DNA of 64,000 nt, from the NCBI RefSeq assembly GCF_000971985.1, contig NZ_LAQQ01000001.1, positions 744,001 to 808,000 of the forward strand. The letters are read 5' to 3'. The stretch comes from Paenibacillus dauci (lineage in GTDB: Bacteria > Bacillota > Bacilli > Paenibacillales > Paenibacillaceae). Below, piece after piece: positions 1 through 8,432 of the stretch. The position numbers and the translations under genes are program-made. A model generated the notes under the pieces. The model saw only the letters and a program-made list of their open reading frames with translations, searched no databases and had not been told where the DNA came from. The stretch's first letter is position 1. Each line of letters opens with the position of its first letter.

Positions 1-248
1 GGAACCAGAACTTCAAACAATTTGCCGTGCTGCAGAATTGTAATGCCTCTGCCTTTGTCTTTCATAACCACGACATCGCGTTTTTGTGCCATGCGCTCGA
101 GGTAATGTTCCGGTACATCACCAGAATAGTTGACAGTAATGCCTTCAACTACTTTTTCTTCGTTTTCAACCAATTCTTCGGCAACGATCTGTTCGAAGAT
201 ATCGGAGAATTGTTCAAAGTTATCAGTGTAGACGGAAATGCATTTCAT
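1..248 (-). CDS. Unrecognised conserved-looking small protein, C-terminus cut off by the window edge
   Basis: The reading frame starts with ATG at 248 behind an AGAGGT ribosome binding site and stays open to the window edge, giving 82 residues. The visible part is acidic and soluble (MKCISVYTDNFEQF, then IVAEELVENEEK and a GDVPEHYLERM segment) with no signal peptide or membrane segment. I do not recognise the family. It ends upstream of nth on the same strand but is only 16 bases from the nth stop codon, so it could be the next gene of the same transcript. The start is well supported; the function is unknown. Confidence 0.7.
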   Translation of the reverse strand, partial: MKCISVYTDNFEQFSDIFEQIVAEELVENEEKVVEGITVNYSGDVPEHYLERMAQKRDVVVMKDKGRGITILQHGKLFEVLV

Positions 249-264
249 AACGTTCGACCTCTTT

Positions 265-981
265 TTATGTTGTAGTATTAGATTGCTTGTCCTTCGCTCT
301 GGACACACGCGGCTTAGCCGGCTTGTCCTTGATGACAAGGGACGTTTTCATTCTTTTTTTGCCTTCACGGCAAATATCAAGCAATGGACAGATCTGACAG
401 GCCGGGTTTTGCGCCTTGCAATGATACCTTCCGAAAAAAATAAATCGATGATGGGATAGCGTCCATTCTTCACGCGGTACCCGTTTCGTCAGTTTACGTT
501 CAACTTCCAGTACATTGTCTTTCCAATTGGCAAGACCCAGTCGTTTGGATACCCGTTCTACATGTGTATCCACGGCAAAAGCAGGCACACCGAAAGCATT
601 GGATACTACGACGTTGGCCGTTTTGCGGCCTACACCCGGCAGCTGTACGAGCAGATCGTGCTCACTCGGTACATCGCCGCCATACTGTTCGATCAGAATC
701 CGGCATAAATTCTGGATATGCTTGGCTTTGCTGCGATACAACCCGATTCGCCGTATATCCTGTTCCAACTCTTCCAGCGGCACGTTCAGATAATCTTGCG
801 GTGTACGGTATTTCTGAAATAAATCAACCGTTACCTTATTGACTGTTGCGTCTGTACACTGTGCAGAAAGCAGAACGGCAATCGTCAATTCAAAGGCATT
901 ACTATGATTAAGTTCGCAGTGGGCATCGGGAAACATGCCGGCAAGCGTGTCCAGAATATGTCTTACGGTAGCGGCATTCAT
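265..981 (-). CDS. nth: Endonuclease III (DNA glycosylase/AP lyase)
   Basis: Base-excision repair enzyme that removes oxidised pyrimidines and nicks abasic sites. The 238-residue protein has the helix-hairpin-helix LPGVGRKTANVV with the catalytic lysine, the catalytic aspartate in AVDTHVERVSKRLGL, and a C-terminal 4Fe-4S cluster motif C-x6-C-x2-C-x5-C. I chose ATG at 981 because it sits 8 bases after AGGAGG; a longer in-frame start at 1014 has no ribosome binding site. A basic tail of about 25 residues follows the cluster. In Bacillus nth follows dnaD, but here it is about 20 kb from dnaD, so the gene order is rearranged. Confidence 0.95.
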   Translation of the reverse strand: MNAATVRHILDTLAGMFPDAHCELNHSNAFELTIAVLLSAQCTDATVNKVTVDLFQKYRTPQDYLNVPLEELEQDIRRIGLYRSKAKHIQNLCRILIEQYGGDVPSEHDLLVQLPGVGRKTANVVVSNAFGVPAFAVDTHVERVSKRLGLANWKDNVLEVERKLTKRVPREEWTLSHHRFIFFGRYHCKAQNPACQICPLLDICREGKKRMKTSLVIKDKPAKPRVSRAKDKQSNTTT

Positions 982-1232
982 TTTCATTCCTCCTGCAAAA
1001 AACCGCCTGTTCACGATATGGATCGTGATGCAGACGGTATCGTCTCACGGTACCTGATGATGGGATTGCTGGATTACGTGTCAGACTCTGTTGCTCCATC
1101 TTCAATGACAATACAATTCGTATCTTAACATGTTCTGACTGTAATTGCACTATACTTTACATGAAATTTCAGTAATTTTATTGTCATGGATTACAATCAC
1201 TCAGACGCTAACAATATTACAGAAAATGGAAT
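982..1232. other. Intergenic stretch upstream of nth with one short hairpin
   Basis: No convincing gene. A perfect 7-bp hairpin (TCACGAT-atgg-ATCGTGA, about 1012-1029) lies in the presumed nth leader. I could not pick a clear sigma-A promoter. Confidence 0.4.
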
Positions 1233-1277
1233 AAAAAAGAACCAGCCCTCCCTGCGGATGGGAGCGACTGGTTCGAT
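1233..1277 (-). terminator. Rho-independent terminator of the amidase gene
   Basis: On the minus strand a GC-rich stem (GAACCAG..CTCCC paired with GGGAG..CTGGTTC) is followed by a TTCTTTTTTATT tract. It lies about 45 bases after the amidase stop codon. Confidence 0.8.
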
Positions 1278-1322
1278 TAGAACGAATTATTGTAGATTCA
1301 TATTCTTCTGCTACAAAATGGA

Positions 1323-2750
1323 TCAGGATACGCCCAGGTATTCTTTGATCCCTTTCACTACAGATGCAGCGATCTGATCCTGCTTGGCGGAATCCATCAT
1401 TTTGGACTCTTCCGTTCTGTTGCTGATAAATCCAACTTCCAGCAGTACAGCCGGCATAGTGGTTTCGCGAATAACATGGAAGTTACCATATTGTACGCCA
1501 CGATCTTTGAAGCCTGTAGCAGCTACAAAGTACTTGTGAATTGTCTGTGCCAGCTTTTTGCTGCTGCTGCGCTGATAGTACGTCTCTGTGCCTGAAGCTG
1601 CCGATGAACCGCTGCTGTTCGCATGAATGGATACAAATACATCCGCATTCAACTTCTCGGCTACTTTGACACGCTCCTTCAGTTCGAGGAAGGTATCATC
1701 CGAGCGTGTCAGAATGACATCAATATTCGGATCATCTTTGAGCAGTGCTTCTACTTTGAGAGCCAGTCCAAGGTTCAACCTTTTCTCGGTAGTTTGGGAG
1801 CCTACGGCACCCGGATCCTGGTCGCCGTGACCTGCATCGATTACCACTACCTTTTTACCGGAATTACCTACCGATGAACCCGGCTGGGTTGCACCTGTGC
1901 TGGAATCTGGCTGTTTGGTCGTACCATTGTCTGCTGTCAGATCCACAATCAGCAGTCCTTGTCCTTCGTTGAAGACTTCGTAATTTTTGGCTTTTTTCAG
2001 ATCGATTACAATACGTACACTCGATGGGTCGGTACTATACTGAGAGTAGCGAACCTGAGAGACATTATCGTTGTTTGGTACAGCTAGCGTAGCAATCTGT
2101 CCTGCTTCGGCATTCTGTCCCTGTGCGAATCCGCCGCCAAAATCAGCATTTGGCAGATCAACGACGATCCGATTTGGTGAATCCATTTTGGATACTTTTG
2201 GCGTCACGCTCTTGTCCAGCGTCACCAGCAGGCGACTTTCACTGAAGCTGATGCCGTTCACCAGTGCAAGACCGTTTTCGGAAGTTGCATTGTCCGCGTC
2301 CGAAGTCGTTCCTCCGCCGGTGCTCGTGCCCGTCGATGTCAATGTGACAATTTTGTCGCTGTTGTTCCAGTGTACTCCGATACCCATCTGTTCACTTACC
2401 AGTCGGATCGGTACCATTGTTGTACCATTTTTGATTACCGGTGCGGTATTTAAGCTATACGTTTTGTTGTCTACAGAAGCTGCATTCTTGCCAATATACA
2501 ACTGAATGGACTTGCCTTCTCCATCAATATTGACCTGACCGGCAGATTGATCCCATTTCACTTGATAACCAAGATTCTGGGAAATCACCCGAATCGGCAC
2601 CATCACCGAACCTTTGACATTCTGCACTTCTTCCGGAATGCTGAGTTGTTGACCGTTCAGTACAACTTTCGTGTCTGTGGCAGCTTCGCCGATATGGGGA
2701 AAGGACCACATAAACACCAACAAAAAGACTAAAAAACCTAATTTCTTCAT
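1323..2750 (-). CDS. Secreted N-acetylmuramoyl-L-alanine amidase with copper-amine-oxidase-N-like and AMIN domains
   Basis: Cleaves the bond between muramic acid and the stem peptide of peptidoglycan. The 475-residue protein has a signal peptide (about 1-24, cleavage after GEAA), a duplicated copper-amine-oxidase N-terminal-like region (about 25-140, with VPIRVISQNLGY and VPIRLVSEQMGI repeats), a low-complexity linker, an AMIN domain (about 160-275) that usually targets the wall, another linker, and an Amidase_3 catalytic domain (about 300-475). The zinc/catalytic motifs VVIDAGHGDQDPGAVG, FVSIHANSS and LLEVGFISN are intact. ATG at 2750 follows AGGGGTG. It is a single-gene unit, ends in a terminator, and an ECF-sigma-like promoter lies about 80 bases upstream, suggesting envelope-stress control. 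Confidence 0.93.
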   Translation of the reverse strand: MKKLGFLVFLLVFMWSFPHIGEAATDTKVVLNGQQLSIPEEVQNVKGSVMVPIRVISQNLGYQVKWDQSAGQVNIDGEGKSIQLYIGKNAASVDNKTYSLNTAPVIKNGTTMVPIRLVSEQMGIGVHWNNSDKIVTLTSTGTSTGGGTTSDADNATSENGLALVNGISFSESRLLVTLDKSVTPKVSKMDSPNRIVVDLPNADFGGGFAQGQNAEAGQIATLAVPNNDNVSQVRYSQYSTDPSSVRIVIDLKKAKNYEVFNEGQGLLIVDLTADNGTTKQPDSSTGATQPGSSVGNSGKKVVVIDAGHGDQDPGAVGSQTTEKRLNLGLALKVEALLKDDPNIDVILTRSDDTFLELKERVKVAEKLNADVFVSIHANSSGSSAASGTETYYQRSSSKKLAQTIHKYFVAATGFKDRGVQYGNFHVIRETTMPAVLLEVGFISNRTEESKMMDSAKQDQIAASVVKGIKEYLGVS

Positions 2751-2834
2751 TCTTCACCCCTACCATTCCCGTTTTGATTACCGAACTACCCAGCACGGCT
2801 GTACCGGCAAATGTTATTACCAGACGACATATTA

Positions 2835-2860
2835 GACGCTTATGCTCTCCAAAAGTTGCG
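2835..2860 (-). promoter_or_regulatory. Possible ECF-sigma promoter of the amidase
   Basis: Minus strand reads CGCAACTTTT, 16 bases after the AAC, then CGTC, the layout of Bacillus ECF promoters (AAC-N16-CGTC). The same CGCAACTTTTG block occurs upstream of the ECF sigma gene at 56.49 kb. Confidence 0.45.
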
Positions 2861-2968
2861 AGTGAATTTTCATTTCCGGATGCTTTTCTCGATTATCCCC
2901 TGTTCATTTTGGACGCAAGTGATCGAGATCGCAGAGCCTGCACCGTCTGCGCCGGATTGGCATTCACC

Positions 2969-3022
2969 AAAAAAAATACATAACTCTGTCGTAGCTAATA
3001 TCGACAGAGTTATGCATTTTTG
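2969..3022 (-). terminator. Terminator of the leuCD transcript
   Basis: A 12-13 bp perfect stem (ATAACTCTGTCG with CGACAGAGTTAT) and a 10-base loop is followed on the minus strand by ATTTTTTTT. It lies about 65 bases after the leuD stop codon; the other strand also has a short T run, so it may work both ways. Confidence 0.85.
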
Positions 3023-3084
3023 TAATAACTATTTGTAAAAACACAACTACAAATTACATCGGAGCATCTTGCTGACCTGGATAC

Positions 3085-3687
3085 TCAGACAAACAGGTGT
3101 GCACCTCTGGATTGCTCATAAGCTGTAATCTCGGACTCATGCTGCAGCGTCAGACCAATATCGTCCAGTCCCTGCAGCAGGAACTGCCGGCGATGCTCGT
3201 CCAGATCAAAATTAATATGCAGTCCATACTCATCTGTGAGCTGCTTGTTCTCCAGATCCACATTGAGACGGTATCCTTCATGTTCAGCTGTACGTTCGAA
3301 CAGATCCTGTACCTGCTCTTCGGAGAGCTTGATAGGAAGAATACCATTTTTGAAGCAGTTATTATAGAAGATATCTGCAAAAGATGGTGCAATTACACAG
3401 CGGAATCCATAATCCATAATCGCCCATGGCGCATGCTCACGGGAAGATCCACAGCCAAAATTGGCACGGGATACCAAAACAGAGGCTCCCTGGTAACGCG
3501 GTTTGTTCATATCAAAATTCTCATTCACATTACCTTCTTCATCCCAGCGCCATTCGTAGAACAGGAACTGGCCAAAGCCTGTCCGTTCAATCCGTTTCAA
3601 AAATTGCTTGGGAATAATGGCATCTGTATCTACATTGACCCGGTCCACCGGTGCGACAATACCGTTTAACTGTTTGAATGGTTCCAT
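3085..3687 (-). CDS. leuD: 3-isopropylmalate dehydratase small subunit
   Basis: Swivelling-domain subunit of isopropylmalate isomerase, which converts 2- to 3-isopropylmalate in leucine synthesis together with LeuC. At 200 residues it has the normal bacterial length and the family signatures [16 protein letters not shown] near the N-terminus and [16 protein letters not shown] at 3687 follows GAGAGGAG. It lies 120 bases after leuC on the same strand and shares its terminator, so leuC-leuD is a two-gene unit. leuA is 23 kb away and leuB is not in the window. Confidence 0.97.
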   Translation of the reverse strand: MEPFKQLNGIVAPVDRVNVDTDAIIPKQFLKRIERTGFGQFLFYEWRWDEEGNVNENFDMNKPRYQGASVLVSRANFGCGSSREHAPWAIMDYGFRCVIAPSFADIFYNNCFKNGILPIKLSEEQVQDLFERTAEHEGYRLNVDLENKQLTDEYGLHINFDLDEHRRQFLLQGLDDIGLTLQHESEITAYEQSRGAHLFV

Positions 3688-3807
3688 TGATATAGACTCC
3701 TCTCTAAATACCGTACATAAGTCTGCAGTTTTCTCTACCGTTATAAATGAAGCGAGACTGTGTGTATGAATTTTATATTGGGTTCACACGGCACGCTCGT
3801 AAGTCAA

Positions 3808-5232
3808 TTAGTTCAATACCGGCTCGGATTTGAATTCCCAATCACGAACATCGGTAAAGCGACCGGTAATCGCTGCAGCGGCTGCCATTGCAGGAGATAC
3901 CAGATGCGTACGTCCACCACGACCCTGACGCCCTTCAAAATTACGATTGGATGTAGATGCGCAGCGTTGTCCCGGCTTCAGTACATCCGGATTCATCGCG
4001 AGACACATACTGCATCCTGCTTCACGCCATTCAAATCCTGCTTCCTTGAAGATCACATCCAGTCCTTCTTTTTCTGCCTGGATTTTGACACGGCCGGAGC
4101 CCGGGACGACGATCGCTGTCAGGCGATCGGATACTTTGTAACCGCGAGCCACTTCAGCGGCAGCACGCAGATCTTCAATCCGTCCGTTTGTACAGGAACC
4201 GATAAATACATAATCAACCGGAATCTCGGACATTGGTGTACCTGGTGCGAGATCCATATATTCAAGCGCTTTTTCAGCGGCTCTGCGTTCATTTTCAGTT
4301 GTAAAATCAGCAGGATTTGGTACAGCCGACGTAATATCAGTTCCCATTCCCGGGCTTGTACCCCAGGTCACCTGTGGAATCAGGGCATCTACGTCAAATT
4401 CCAAGATCGTGTCATAAGATGCGCCTTCATCGGTAGTTAATTCCTTCCAGCGGGCAACTGCTTCGTCAAATGCTGCACCCTGCGGCACATACTGACGTCC
4501 GCGCAGATAAGAGAATGTCGTCTCATCCGGTGCAATCAATCCTGCACGTGCTCCGCCTTCAATAGACATGTTACATACAGTCATACGCTCTTCCATGGAC
4601 AGTTCACGAATTGCCTCGCCTGTATATTCGATAACATACCCTGTCGCAAAGTCTGTTCCGTATTTGGCAATCACACCGAGGATCATATCCTTGGCGGTTA
4701 CACCAGGCTTGCGTGAACCCACAAAGCGGATTTCCATCGTTTTGGAGGTGGATTGCTGTAGACACTGGGTAGCCAGTACATGCTCTACTTCACTCGTACC
4801 GATACCGAATGCCAGAGCGCCAAATGCACCATGAGTCGATGTATGGCTGTCTCCGCAAACAATTGTTTTACCCGGATGGGTCAGACCGAGTTCAGGTCCC
4901 ATAACGTGAACTACGCCCTGGTCGATTGTATCCAGATCGAACAGCTTCACACCAAAGTCACGACAATTCTGAGTCAGTGTATCAATCTGCTGCTTGGAGA
5001 TCGGATCGGTAATATTGTAACGGTCAAAGGTTGGCACATTGTGATCCATCGTAGCGAAAGTAAGTTCCGGGCGACGAACTTGACGGTTGCTCAGACGCAG
5101 TCCTTCAAATGCCTGTGGAGAAGTTACTTCGTGAACGAGATGCAGGTCGATGTACAATACGCTTGGCTTGCCTTCTTCCTGATGAATTACGTGGTTATCC
5201 CAGATTTTCTCATACAATGTCTTTTTGCTCAT
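3808..5232 (-). CDS. leuC: 3-isopropylmalate dehydratase large subunit
   Basis: Aconitase-family 4Fe-4S subunit of isopropylmalate isomerase. The 474-residue protein carries the three cluster cysteines in [13 protein letters not shown] and [11 protein letters not shown], plus [14 protein letters not shown]. The start is set at ATG 5232 (MSKKTLYEK), 5-6 bases after GGGGTGAG; an in-frame ATG at 5274 would add 14 residues without a ribosome binding site. It is transcribed divergently from a LysR regulator across a 314-base gap, an arrangement in which LysR proteins often control the neighbouring operon. No T-box leader is visible upstream. Confidence 0.97.
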   Translation of the reverse strand: MSKKTLYEKIWDNHVIHQEEGKPSVLYIDLHLVHEVTSPQAFEGLRLSNRQVRRPELTFATMDHNVPTFDRYNITDPISKQQIDTLTQNCRDFGVKLFDLDTIDQGVVHVMGPELGLTHPGKTIVCGDSHTSTHGAFGALAFGIGTSEVEHVLATQCLQQSTSKTMEIRFVGSRKPGVTAKDMILGVIAKYGTDFATGYVIEYTGEAIRELSMEERMTVCNMSIEGGARAGLIAPDETTFSYLRGRQYVPQGAAFDEAVARWKELTTDEGASYDTILEFDVDALIPQVTWGTSPGMGTDITSAVPNPADFTTENERRAAEKALEYMDLAPGTPMSEIPVDYVFIGSCTNGRIEDLRAAAEVARGYKVSDRLTAIVVPGSGRVKIQAEKEGLDVIFKEAGFEWREAGCSMCLAMNPDVLKPGQRCASTSNRNFEGRQGRGGRTHLVSPAMAAAAAITGRFTDVRDWEFKSEPVLN

Positions 5233-5460
5233 TATTCTCACCCCATCATGGATTGTAATCCCAAGCAGCTGCATTTTCGGTGGGATAGCGTCAACCCGCC
5301 TCCCGTATAGATCGGACCTGAAAATGCACTGCTGCTTTTACTGCTAAATAATTGTCTTTCCACTTTTTCAAATTTGAAATTTGTGGAAATTATGGTTAGT
5401 TACTTTATCGGCTGTCTGTATCGTTTCAACAGGCTTTTTTATAATGATTACAATATAACA

Positions 5461-5520
5461 TTGTGTGTGCGATAGGTCTAAGATATTATATCTATAGAAG
5501 TTATAGGTTTATCTTATAAG
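5461..5520 (+). promoter_or_regulatory. Promoter and possible operator of the LysR gene in the leuC-lysR divergent region
   Basis: TTGTGT, a 17-base spacer and TATTAT (5484-5489) form a good sigma-A promoter. The -10 lies inside the dyad AGATA-TTA-TATCT. Two direct copies of ATAGGTnTA (5472 and 5503) flank it. This fits an autoregulatory LysR site. A second dyad, CAAATTTGAAATTTG, lies at about 5369-5383 nearer leuC. Confidence 0.55.
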
Positions 5521-5546
5521 AGAATGTGAACTAAAGGGGACGTATT

Positions 5547-6473
5547 ATGGAACTCAGACAATTACAATATGCACTGCAAATTGCTGCAGAGCGCAATTTT
5601 TCACGGGCAGCAGAGAAGCTACATATCGCGCAGCCTTCACTCAGTCAGCAGCTATCCAAACTGGAAAAAGAACTTGGAGTGCTGCTGTTTCAGCGTAATA
5701 CAAGTACAGTAGAGCTCACGCATGCCGGGTCCAGCTTTGTAGAGCATGCCCAGAAAATTATCGATTCCGTCGAACAGCTGCGCAAGGAAATGGCCGACAT
5801 TTCCCAGCTACAGAGCGGACGGGTTATTGTAGGCAGTATGCAAATTACCGGTTCCCATCTGCTGCCGCATGTACTACCTGCTTTTCGCGCAGCCTATCCG
5901 CAGATCGATGTCGTTCTGCTGGAAGATACATCACTCAATCTGGAGAAGCTGACAGCCAGCGGCCAGACCGATCTCAGTCTGCTCGCTCTGCCGCTGACCG
6001 AATCTTCACTTACCTACGAGCCAGTGGCAGAAGAATTAATTGATCTTGCTGTTCCTCCTACTCATCCGCTCGCCCAGCGTTTTCTGGCAGGTGATCATAC
6101 ACCGGTCAAGTTATCCGAGCTGAAGGATGAAGCGTTTATTGTATTGAAAAAAGGCCAGGGATTCCGCAAAATCGTGTTCGATGTATGTGGAGAAGCAGGA
6201 TTTGAGCCGCAGGTGGTATTTGAAAGTAATAATATTGAGACGATCCAGTCTCTGGTTGCTACAGGCATGGGCGTTACATTTGTGCCGCATTACATCGCCC
6301 GGGCACGCCGCGGGGAATTCCTGCCCGTCTATCTTCCCCTGGCAGAGCCTATTCCAAGCCGCACACTTGTGATCGCCCGGCGCAAAGGACGCTACCTGTC
6401 CAAAGCAGCAGAAGCTTTTATTGAGACATTCAAGGAAACAATGGCCAATGTAGTCAACCAGGAACAAATCTAA
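5547..6473 (+). CDS. LysR-family transcriptional regulator
   Basis: The 308-residue protein has the N-terminal winged helix-turn-helix (about 1-60: ELRQLQYALQIAAERNFSRA, then AQPSLSQQLSKLEKELG), a linker helix, and a type-2 periplasmic-binding-like effector domain (about 90-295). ATG at 5547 follows AAAGGGG. The divergent leuCD unit is the obvious candidate target, but the effector cannot be read from sequence. No terminator is visible directly after it. Confidence 0.92.
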   Translation: MELRQLQYALQIAAERNFSRAAEKLHIAQPSLSQQLSKLEKELGVLLFQRNTSTVELTHAGSSFVEHAQKIIDSVEQLRKEMADISQLQSGRVIVGSMQITGSHLLPHVLPAFRAAYPQIDVVLLEDTSLNLEKLTASGQTDLSLLALPLTESSLTYEPVAEELIDLAVPPTHPLAQRFLAGDHTPVKLSELKDEAFIVLKKGQGFRKIVFDVCGEAGFEPQVVFESNNIETIQSLVATGMGVTFVPHYIARARRGEFLPVYLPLAEPIPSRTLVIARRKGRYLSKAAEAFIETFKETMANVVNQEQI

Positions 6474-6631
6474 TTTGTATAAGCAAGGAAATCCAGACAG
6501 TAAAGCACATCCTGCCAAGACAGATGTATTTATTTCCTTTTCTATTTTCTATAATCATGTTCTCAACCTATAAACATCGATTCTTAACCAGATAGGATAT
6601 GATTATATCTTTAAATATGTATATTTGTTAG

Positions 6632-6660
6632 TTGATTATTAAAAGTAATTATTGTAGGAT
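6632..6660 (+). promoter_or_regulatory. Candidate sigma-A promoter of the DsbA-like gene
   Basis: TTGATT, 17 bases, TAGGAT, about 110 bases before the start codon. A small dyad (CTGAC-cgt-ctGTCAG, about 6679-6694) follows in the leader. Confidence 0.4.
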
Positions 6661-6769
6661 AAAATCATACGTTTGGTGACTGACCGTCTGTCAGAAAACA
6701 GGTGCATTCATTACAGGCATATATCCATCTGTAGACAAAACAGCAAACAATCATATGGAGGTTTTATAA

Positions 6770-7486
6770 ATGAAAATCGATATCTGGTCTGACTATCAAT
6801 GTCCTTTCTGTTATATCGGCAAAACAAGACTACAAAATGCTTTGGCGCAATTTCCACATGCCGACGAAGTAACCGTCAACTATAAAAGCTTTGAACTTGA
6901 TCCTTCAGCAGAACGTGATATTCCATTGAATATTTACGAAAGTCTGGCCAAAAAATACGGCACAACAATTGAACAGGCGCGCGAGATGAATGTGAATGTA
7001 GGTAACCAGGCCGCCCAGGAAGGACTCGACTTCCAATTTGACAGCATGATCCTGACTAATAGCTTTGATGCACACCGTCTTATGCAGTATGCGGCCGATC
7101 AGGGCAAAGCCGAAGAAATGAATGAAGCGCTGTTCCGTGCCTACTTTACCGAGTCACGTCATATTGGTGATCATGCCACACTGATTGATATCGCTGAAAG
7201 TGTCGGACTGGATCGGCAGCAGACAACTGCTGTACTGGAGAGTGAACAGTATGGGGAGCTGGTACGCCGTCAGGAACATCTCGGTAGTCAGTTGGGAATT
7301 ACCGGCGTACCTTTCTTTGTTATCAATGATAAATATGCTGTATCCGGTGCACAACCGACCGAAATGTTCAGCAAAGCACTGAATGATATCTGGAAAGAAG
7401 ACCATCCACTGCAGATGCTTGGGGATTCGGCTGATGGCGATATGTGTGTAGACGGTTCCTGCGTGGTACCGGAAGAGCAGAAATAA
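6770..7486 (+). CDS. DsbA-family (FrnE-like) thiol oxidoreductase
   Basis: Thioredoxin-fold protein of 238 residues with the active site CPFC at residues 11-14, an inserted helical domain, and the cis-proline loop GVPFFVINDKYAVSGAQ. There is no signal peptide, so it should act in the cytoplasm, as FrnE-type proteins do. Two more cysteines near the C-terminus (MCVDGSC) are a feature of some FrnE-like proteins and may form a second redox pair. ATG at 6770 follows TGGAGG. It is a single-gene unit ending in a strong terminator, and the next two genes are electrophile-stress-like, which fits a thiol-redox neighbourhood. Confidence 0.9.
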   Translation: MKIDIWSDYQCPFCYIGKTRLQNALAQFPHADEVTVNYKSFELDPSAERDIPLNIYESLAKKYGTTIEQAREMNVNVGNQAAQEGLDFQFDSMILTNSFDAHRLMQYAADQGKAEEMNEALFRAYFTESRHIGDHATLIDIAESVGLDRQQTTAVLESEQYGELVRRQEHLGSQLGITGVPFFVINDKYAVSGAQPTEMFSKALNDIWKEDHPLQMLGDSADGDMCVDGSCVVPEEQK

Positions 7487-7590
7487 TAGCGGATTATTAT
7501 TCTCCAAAAATCCTTTTATAACGAATATTGTCATACCATAGTTGATCTTGGCAGCGCATCGCTTATAATTTCACTTTCAACTGTATATCC

Positions 7591-7627
7591 AAAACCGCCT
7601 TTTCATTGAGAAAGGCGGTTTTTTTGA
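7591..7627 (+). terminator. Terminator of the DsbA-like gene
   Basis: Stem AAACCGCCTTT / AAAGGCGGTTT with an 8-base loop, then T7. Confidence 0.9.
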
Positions 7628-7724
7628 TGTGAATGTTGTGGGTAGTTCGTACTCATGGACAAATCAGCTTCTTTCATTAAGCATGCTAAAGATGACTTTA
7701 GGTCCGAAGTGTTCATTTTTATCA

Positions 7725-7770
7725 TAAAAAAAGCGGGACAAGGCGTCACTATGACGTTGTTCCGCTTTTG
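7725..7770 (-). terminator. Terminator of the mhqO-mhqD-like operon
   Basis: On the minus strand a long stem, AAGCGGaACAAcGTCA with TGACGccTTGTcCCGCTT, is followed by TTTTTTTA. It lies about 40 bases after the hydrolase stop codon. Confidence 0.85.
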
Positions 7771-7810
7771 GATATATCTAATTACCCGTGTATATTACTT
7801 GATAGCACTT

Positions 7811-8431
7811 TTAGCGGATTTTTGCCGCATACCATGCAGCTGCCGCTTGCACTTCAGTAGCGGTCAGCTGGTGACCACTATTTTCCCAGTGCATCTGTAC
7901 ATCGGCTCCAGCGTCTGCCAGCAATGTTCCCAGCTCTTCGCTTTCAGCGCGCGGAATAATAGGATCATTGGTACCGGAACCCATAAATACGGGAATACCT
8001 GCCAGCTCCGGGAGCTCAATACTGCGTAGTGGAACCATCGCATGATGCAAAATAGCTCCCTGGAGTGATTGTGCGTCATGGAATAGCAGACTGGCTGCAA
8101 TATTCGCACCATTGGAATAACCGACTGCAATTATTTTGCGGCGATCAAATCCATATTCCTCTGCTGCTGCATCCAAAAAAGCATTCAGCTCATGTGTACG
8201 GGCAATCAGATCCGGTTCGTCAAAAACACCTTCCGCCAATCGACGGAAAAAGCGCGGCATACCATTCTCCGACACATTGCCTCTAACGCCAAGCACTGAA
8301 GCTTCCGGCGCCAGCATTTCCGCTAGAGGCAGTAGATCATTCTCGTTACCACCCGTACCGTGAAGAAGCAGCAGCACCGGCAGATCGGGATTGATTCCCT
8401 TTTTGAATATATGCTTCATGGTTAGTGTCAT
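7811..8431 (-). CDS. mhqD: Phospholipase/carboxylesterase-family alpha/beta hydrolase, MhqD-like
   Basis: A 206-residue alpha/beta hydrolase with oxyanion motif LLHGTGGNE, nucleophile Ser106 in GYSNGA, Asp156 in GTNDPII and His187 in SGHQL. In Bacillus subtilis MhqD belongs to the MhqR regulon induced by quinones and other thiol-reactive electrophiles; its exact substrate is not known to me. The start codon lies 1 base after the stop of the upstream dioxygenase gene, and the GGAGGGG ribosome binding site lies within that gene's last codons, so the two are translationally coupled. The symbol is given by similarity and context. Confidence 0.85.
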   Translation of the reverse strand: MTLTMKHIFKKGINPDLPVLLLLHGTGGNENDLLPLAEMLAPEASVLGVRGNVSENGMPRFFRRLAEGVFDEPDLIARTHELNAFLDAAAEEYGFDRRKIIAVGYSNGANIAASLLFHDAQSLQGAILHHAMVPLRSIELPELAGIPVFMGSGTNDPIIPRAESEELGTLLADAGADVQMHWENSGHQLTATEVQAAAAWYAAKIR

Positions 8432-8432
8432 C

